A model generated the notes under the pieces. That model had not been told where the DNA came from and ran no database searches. It was given only the letters and a program-made list of their open reading frames with translations. The position numbers and the translations under genes were made by a program. This document shows positions 22,325 to 22,500 of a stretch of 22,500 bases of DNA, one piece after another (the first letter of the stretch is position 1; each line of letters begins with the position of its first letter). The stretch comes from Symbiodinium natans (taxonomy: Eukaryota > Sar > Dinophyceae > Suessiales > Symbiodiniaceae): positions 2,501 to 25,000 of the forward strand of contig CAJNDS010002431.1 in the NCBI GenBank assembly GCA_905221605.1. Direction: 5' to 3'.

Positions 22325-22500
22325 AAACCCAAAACTTCCTTAGCCCTAAACCCTAAACTTCCCAAACCCCAAACCCTAAACCCCAAACCCTAAACCCTAA
22401 ACCCTAAACCCTAAACTCGAGACCCTAAACTTCCTCAACCCGAAACCCTAAGCTTCCTACACCCAAGACCCCCAAACTTGCTAAACCCTAAACTTCCCAA
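22325..22500 (-). repeat. Degenerate CCCTAAA tract to window end
   Basis: CCCTAAA with CCCTAAACTTCC and CCCCAAA variants. By the pattern of this window it is the 3' part of an intron, and an exon should follow just outside. Confidence 0.85.

Noticed and set aside
1-22500. CRISPR array, tRNA, rRNA or prokaryotic operon
   Set aside because: Regularly spaced repeats here are telomere-like heptamers or a satellite without spacers. No tRNA or rRNA motif was recognised and no long ORFs or ribosome-binding sites occur.
1-22500. Whole window as an ordinary subtelomere
   Set aside because: Telomere-like tracts alternate in orientation in step with exon-like islands, which terminal arrays would not do. 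A subtelomeric position is still possible.

Overview
KIND OF GENOME. The window looks like nuclear DNA of a eukaryote with Arabidopsis-type telomere repeats (TTTAGGG/CCCTAAA). A dinoflagellate or a close alveolate relative is my best guess. The reasons are TTTAGGG-type repeats, many very small exon-like islands, at least one probable GC-AG intron (exon ending 5409, donor GCAAG), many palindromic MITE-like elements, and no prokaryotic gene organisation. Plants, green algae and chromerids share this telomere unit, so the assignment is an inference. No gene is recognised by name, and no long uninterrupted ORF exists.

MAIN PATTERN. Telomere-like tracts in both orientations run through the whole 22.5 kb, in a regular order. 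A C-rich tract (CCCTAAA)n ends, a non-repetitive GC-richer island of about 45-265 bp follows, and a G-rich tract (TTTAGGG)n then begins. The islands usually start after a pyrimidine-AG and end at G|GTTTAGGG or a close variant. Many have an open + strand frame with protein-like composition. I read the islands as exons of one or more + strand genes. The introns would then open with TTTAGGG and often close with CCCTAAA, so their ends are inverted repeats able to pair in the pre-mRNA. Codon phase carries over several runs of neighbouring islands: 1095>1429>2012>2180; 4739>5009>5356>5670>6260; 7288>7620>9437>10343>10736>11567>11732; 12519>13091; 13244>13658; 15895>16169; 20541>20870>21174>21426.

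LAYOUT. 1-2.4 kb: C-rich tract, a possible exon, diverged GC-rich sequence, then candidate exons that may hold a C-terminus (TGA at 2306-2308). 2.4-4.7 kb: a GGT/GT microsatellite, MITE-like copies and weaker exons. 4.7-7.7 kb: the best-ordered exon cluster, lysine/proline-rich, glycine-rich, helical and one very hydrophobic segment. 7.7-9.4 kb: a long intron with two copies of a palindromic element. 9.4-14.5 kb: a second exon cluster, with charged K/E-rich exons, a 70-bp intron made almost only of TTTAGGG, and the largest exon (13658-13920). 14.5-17 kb: degenerate telomeric sequence with a few exons. 17-19.7 kb: a tandem array of about 346-bp units, next to one MITE on each side. 19.9-22.5 kb: further exons (one Met-rich), three more element copies or variant arrays, and a closing C-rich tract.

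LIMITS. All exon calls come from reading splice-like borders, open frame and phase by eye. No transcript or homology evidence was available. Individual borders may shift by a few bases, and some islands may not be exons.
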